Part shown: positions 59,313 to 64,000 of the stretch, one piece after another | How the letters are laid out: each line of letters starts with the position of its first letter | How positions within the stretch are numbered: position 1 is the stretch's first letter | NCBI GenBank assembly: GCA_028554795.2 | Contig: CM068838.1 | Span: 131,883,428-131,947,427, forward strand | Direction: 5' to 3' | DNA from: Sinohyriopsis cumingii | Lineage: Eukaryota; Mollusca; Bivalvia; Unionida; Unionidae | DNA: 64,000 nucleotides | Program-made: the position numbers and the translations under genes | The notes under the pieces: model-generated | Database searches by the model: none | Seen by the model: the letters and a program-made list of their open reading frames with translations, nothing else | Told to the model about the DNA's origin: nothing

Positions 59313-61840
59313 CGTTGTTGTGAAAGAATGTCTTGTTTGATAATGTGTTTTCCAGATATCTTTTGGCAAACAAAAGCAGATTTTTAAAAAGTCTTAAACC
59401 CTTTCATGAAAGGATTATACACTTTTGCAGTCTTCACAATCACATGATCAGAAGTCACACTGGTAATCTTAGTGGATGTACCGTTACTGCTGTATTCCTG
59501 TCAAGGGAATTATTTTCTCCATTTTTCATTAAAATTAGATCCACAGTTACTCTTTTGTGTTCTGCTTCTTTCACTTTCTTAGCTAGTGATTGAGAGAGCA
59601 CCATTTTCATCTGGAGATTATTTTCTAGTTCAACAAGCATTGAGGTTAGTTTGTCTGAATGACATCTTGAGTGAGAGATCTCGAGATTAGGGGAAGCTAC
59701 TCCATTATAACAATGTCTATGCTCAAAGTATACATGATGCCATCCCCCATCCTAAGCACTGGATATTGAGTAAATCCTTATTGCATTATATATTATTTGT
59801 GTCAGAAAAATGCACAGCAGTTATCTCTAGCATGCGTCTTTGATGCACAAATGTGCATAAAGGGAAACACTGCTTGGGATCAAGGTCATAACCATCAAAT
59901 ATGTACGTTAATGGTCTCATTAAAGTTCTTTCAGTGATTTGTATTCTGTAAATGCTTTGATGGACTTTTTCAAAATTGCAGTGAATCATCAAGTAGCTTG
60001 TACAGTTCTTTCAGTAACATGGACACTTGCCTCTTGACATTGGGGTCAGAGGCAGGTAAACTTTTTGTAAGATTTTGATTCACGTTTTTTCATTTGCTTT
60101 AATGTCCTGACAGTATTGATTAACTTTCTATATACATTGGATGAATATTTATGAATTTATGAAGCCTAGACAACATGCAGGGACATGCATGTGTGCTCCA
60201 TTAAATTTAGGGTCAAAGTTACATTCATAAAAAAATTTGTGTTAGGTGTTTGGTTTAAATTGTTTCCTTTCCTTTAGTTCCTTCGATACTTTCATTCTTC
60301 AGTATGCTTACTCTACCTTTTGGACCTTTGAGTTAAGTCACATGTTTCAGAGATGCATCCAGGGTAAGTGATTGCACAAATCACAGTTTGTACAGATTTG
60401 TACATTTGAAGAGCAGTGAACTGTGAGAACTATTGCACAATTAGTTTAAAGTCATGCATATGAAAATCTGTTTAGTACAGTATACAATTTTTATTTAACT
60501 GTTCACCCTTAAAGTGCTTTTTGCAATGTAAGTCATATCAGTAGAGGTATTCTAGCACTTGTCGTGAGATCTGTCTTTTTTCTTATCTGCAACTATTTAC
60601 ACATCTGGGTTCCTCTTGTTGACATGAAATGGTTGTTAAACTAAATTTGATTGGCAGTTGAGACTCGGAACAAACATTCTTTTTTTTGTAGTTTGGACTT
60701 TTTAGTAAGAAAGTGTTTGCAAATGCATGTTTAAAATACAGGCTACCAAGTAATCCTTGTAATGGTTGATTTGCAGTGTGGTGACATTTTATTCAGCAAG
60801 CATTGGCTGATGATAGTGGTGATGACATTAATTTTTAAAGTTAAGAAGTGTATTATATTATTGGTGCTGGGAAAATGTTAATGGATATGCCAGTGAGAGA
60901 TTTTGAGCCCAAAAATGACATTAGATGCAAGTCTGGTTTACTTGCAAAATTGACAAAAATAGATGGCATACAGGTCAACACCATAATCAGTGGTATTTTG
61001 AAGTTAAGTGTAGAAAAGGCAGAATACCAAGCATAATTAAAATACAATTTAAAAGTAAAGGGCACCTTTCATTTCTTTTCTCCAACAGTTAAGCCCTGTG
61101 GGATCTTGTGCTACAAAACTCTATCGCTTTATGAAGGTTAATATAAACTGAATAACTAAAAATCTAAAAATGAAATTAAGAAGTAAAGATATTTATTTCA
61201 TCAAAATACTTCTGTTTGGACTATGATGTGGAGTTAAAAACCGAATACAGCATTGTAGAACAGATAAGAAATGTAGTAGTCAGTAAATCACAGATTCAAG
61301 AAAGTGAAACTTTGGCAGAGCTTATGTCTGTGGAAAATTTTAATTTTTGAGCATATATATCCAAAAGAAAATACCTGTGAGTTGTGGAAAATTATAAATA
61401 ACAATCATAAAGAACAGTTTCCCAACTTGTTCAAGCTGGCTAAGCCAGCTATGTATAACTAGAGGTGGTATCTTTTAAAGAGATATGCAGGAAGAAAAAG
61501 TAATAGATATTAAAGTGTCAACCGTAAATATTGAACACAGTATGGCGATTTCCTTCCCCCCTTTTATTTGTAAAAAAAACCCACTTATTTTGGTGACAGG
61601 TGGGTTGGGGAGCTGCCCCTCTTAAAAAAATTAAATTCTGGGAGTGTCTTTGTTGTTTTATGATAGTGCTTTGATTGTGGGTTTGAATCTCCTGTGTCGT
61701 GTCAGGGGTCAATAATTACAGTATTTACATATTTGCCTAGTATGGCTGATGGATGGAAATTTATCTCAAAATTATCATTTTTTTCTTTTTTATGTACAAA
61801 ACTGGGCTAGTCACATGAAAATTCACGCTCTGCAATAAAT
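59313..61840. other. Probably ENY2 intron; nothing firmly recognised
   Basis: No ENY2 exon or transposon protein was recognised. A box-B-like GGGTTTGAATCTCC near 61679 hints at another tRNA-SINE fragment but has no partner motif. Confidence 0.4.
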
Positions 61841-61844
61841 TTTA

Positions 61845-62346
61845 GATGTCCAGATGGGTATATAATAGTTGTCCATTCGGGTATAGAATAGTTGTCCATA
61901 TGCGTATATAATAGTTGTCCAGAGGGGTATATAATAGTTGTCCAGATGGGTATATAATAGTCGTCCATTTGGGTATATAATAGTTGTCCAAATGGGTATA
62001 TAATAGTTGTCCATTTGGGTATATAATGGTTGTCCATATGGGTATATAATAGTTGTCCAGATGGGTAGCTGTTGCTGTTGTGGGGTTTAACGCCATTTTT
62101 CAGCACATGATAGGCTATACATGGCAGTCAGTATTAATGGTGGAGGAAGAACCCTGGAAAGAACCACCGACCCACGAAAAGCTACTGGCAAGCTTTCTCA
62201 CATACCCACATTGGCTGAATCCGAGACTCGAACCAGTGCAGACAGAGGTGAGATGGCAGTGATCCGTAATGGAGAGTGCTTTAGATCACTCGGCCACTCA
62301 AGGCCCCCTCCAGATGGGTATATAATAGTTGTCCATTTGGGTATAG
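61845..62346. repeat. 23-bp minisatellite split by a SINE
   Basis: The unit GTCCAGATGGGTATATAATA + GTT repeats about nine to ten times in 61845-62067. It resumes at 62309-62346 after the SINE insertion. The variable site is CAGATGG/CATTTGG/CATATGG. Open frames on the minus strand (MDNYYIPIWTTIIYP...) are repeat artefacts. Confidence 0.93.
62068..62308 (-). mobile_element. tRNA-derived SINE, family S1, inserted in a minisatellite
   Basis: The reverse complement has the GGGGCC head, GAGTGGCCGAGTGATCTAAAG, box B GGTTCGAGTCTC and the family body. The tail complement is GCTGTTGCTGTTGTGGGG. A 12-bp target duplication TCCAGATGGGTA (62056-62067 and 62309-62320) is itself part of the 23-bp unit. Confidence 0.93.
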
Positions 62347-62879
62347 TGCCATAGAGATTTTCCTGTTGTTTTGAAAACAGTTCCCTTGGTCCTTAGAATT
62401 GTAAAGTTTTAAACAAATGAAAGTTCAGGTTGGATAATTTAGACATAATTCTGTACACTGTTAATTCAAACAAATCTACAGCTATAATATTCTTGAGCAT
62501 CACATCATCCACACTAAATGGTAATTCAGGCAGAATAGTGCTCTTGGAGTCTGTCATTTCACCTTTTTGGCCCAAAACCAGAAGGTCACTTTGCCTTGCG
62601 TTGATTTCTTGACATTACCCCTACCACCTTTTTTCAATATAATGTGTTAATTATCAAAATAAAAACCAATTTGTATGTCAATTTATCCTTCAAAGAGAAT
62701 GTTGGAAAGTTAGAATAAGATGTTTAATGCTATGCTCTATAGTCGAGGTTGGTGCTGATTGGTTGATTATAAAATGCCAGAAGTTTCATTGCTATCTTTG
62801 GAACACATGCACCTTCTCTGTGCATGGAGGTTTGGAACTTCCTTCACTGGACAGTTTTAGATGGAATATTCTATTCAGT
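62347..62879. other. No gene recognised; possible left continuation of the DIRS remnant
   Basis: 62730-62880 might be the eroded reverse transcriptase/RNase H part of the DIRS copy that becomes recognisable from about 62880, but no motif proves it. Confidence 0.35.
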
Positions 62880-64000
62880 ATGCCACATTCCGACAGGAAG
62901 ATCATTTTGGAGGACAGTCCGTAAAGGAAATGGAGGATAGTTACAGAATGGTCTCTCCACTAATCTGTAGCAGACTCCCTATTCCATCTTTGAGGAACAC
63001 CTACGGAGGACTTGTTTGCCACCAAGCTGAACAACAAACTCACAGGGACTGAGCAGTGAACACCTACAGCCTGAGTTAGGATTGTCTGTTTGCTTATGGC
63101 TTTCTGCCCTTCAAGATGATCCCAAATGTCCTTCTTAAAGTCAGGCACTAAATGGCTCAGCTCGTTTTGATTGCCCCTCTGTAGTCCTACCGATCGTGGT
63201 TCAACAGTCTTCTCAATCTGCTGGTTGACAATTACAGAACCTTACTTGTTGGGAGGGACCTATTGTCGCAGCACATGGGCTGTCTCCTACACAATATCCT
63301 ATAGATTCTCTACCTACAAAATTGGCACATCTTAAATGATCTTGCAGCAAAGAAAATTTTTGAGCTGGGTTGCCAGGTGTATCATTCAGTAAAGAGAGTC
63401 AACCTCTAAGGTATGGAGAATCTTGTCATGAAAATGTGTGAATCATAGCTGTCCCTCTGTGAGCACAGTAGCTGATTTTCTTCATTCCTTTTTGAAGAGA
63501 AATAATGCTTAGTTTCTACTATTCAGGGCTGTTGAACAGCCCTCTCTAACATGCAATTTTTTTTCAAAAAACCCTGCCATCCAGATGGATTTTCACTTCA
63601 CAGATCTGATCAAGTATATCAAATTGCAGAGACCAGTGTCTCGCTCTCTAAAGCCTAAATAGAATTTATTGTGTCTTGTGTTCTGTAAATAATCCCATGA
63701 ACCTTTGGGTGAAGCTTCCTTTGAGTATATTACCCTCGAGATTTTTTGTTGTTGCTTGCCATAGCATCTGCGAGACAAAAGAATGAGCTTCACGCCCTAA
63801 CCACAGAACGGGGCTGTATCGGATTCAGTCTGAATAATGAGTCAGTTTCTATCCATTACCAACCAGGTTTTTGTAGCAAAAAAAGACAGTTTCCATTGGT
63901 TGCTTCACACCAAACTGTTATCCCCAGTCTCATCCATTTATGTGCTGGGGATGACCAAGATAAACTTTTCATGTCTAGTTAGGACCATTTAAGGCTGTCC
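62880..64000 (+). mobile_element. DIRS-like retroelement remnant, second copy (RNase H end and tyrosine recombinase)
   Basis: A heavily broken + strand reading gives, in DIRS order: EDLFATKLNNKLT near 63006-63044 (the RNase H 'DLFATR.N' box); SWFNSLLNLLVDNYRTLLVG and RDLLSQHMGCL near 63195-63285; the recombinase segment matching 420-500 of the left copy (DLIKYIKLQRPV..., 63603-63640); and LAIASARQKNELHALT near 63750-63800, the start of the recombinase catalytic domain with its expected 'R.SELHAL' arginine position read as Q-K-N-E. Stops and shifts occur throughout. It runs out of the window. Confidence 0.72.

Noticed and set aside
61807-62106. Minus-strand tyrosine-rich frames (MDNYYIPIWTT...)
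   Set aside because: Shadow of the 23-bp minisatellite; several frames are open at once.

Overview
This is a 64 kb piece of an animal nuclear genome. It is AT-rich and intron-dominated, with spliceosomal GT-AG introns, tRNA-derived SINEs and many degenerate transposons. The mix of DIRS-type tyrosine-recombinase retroelements, (ACA)n-tailed SINEs, hAT, non-LTR and CMC-like DNA elements, plus abundant minisatellites, suggests a marine invertebrate, most likely a mollusc or another lophotrochozoan. That placement is inference.

Two host genes can be recognised, both on the + strand. The first is the 3' end of DIS3/Rrp44, the catalytic 3'-5' exoribonuclease subunit of the RNA exosome. Six exons at 11833-12053, 15345-15435, 20315-20392, 22925-23083, 29601-29723 and 32945-33025 join in phase to encode the last 250 residues: the end of the RNB domain, the S1 domain and a basic tail. 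Earlier exons were not found and should lie left of the window. The second is one internal exon of ENY2 (57973-58053), a small subunit of the SAGA deubiquitinase module and of TREX-2. Its other exons were not found.

Layout. 1-1.3 kb: eroded DIRS tyrosine recombinase. 1.3-11.8 kb: SINEs and old repeats. 11.8-33.6 kb: the DIS3 3' half, whose introns hold a hAT remnant, a TA-flanked MITE-like element and several minisatellites. 33.6-42.8 kb: two SINE families and old repeats. 42.8-48.5 kb: a nested structure in which a non-LTR retrotransposon has a stretch of its endonuclease region expanded into about 32 copies of a 68-bp unit, and a 2.4 kb DNA transposon (DDE-like transposase ORF with one nonsense codon, TIRs, TTA target duplication) is inserted at the end of that array. 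48.5-58 kb: SINEs, repeats and the ENY2 exon. 58.3-59.3 kb: 29-bp minisatellite. 61.8-62.3 kb: 23-bp minisatellite split by a SINE. 62.9-64 kb: a second DIRS remnant in the same orientation as the first.

The observations most worth a second look are: (1) the DIS3 terminal exon is tandemly duplicated with splice acceptor, length, frame and stop preserved, offering an alternative C-terminus; (2) the intron before DIS3 exon 20315 contains tandem degenerate copies of that exon's own acceptor and first codons; (3) the nested retrotransposon, minisatellite and CMC-like transposon locus; and (4) three separate transposon insertions landed inside pre-existing tandem arrays.
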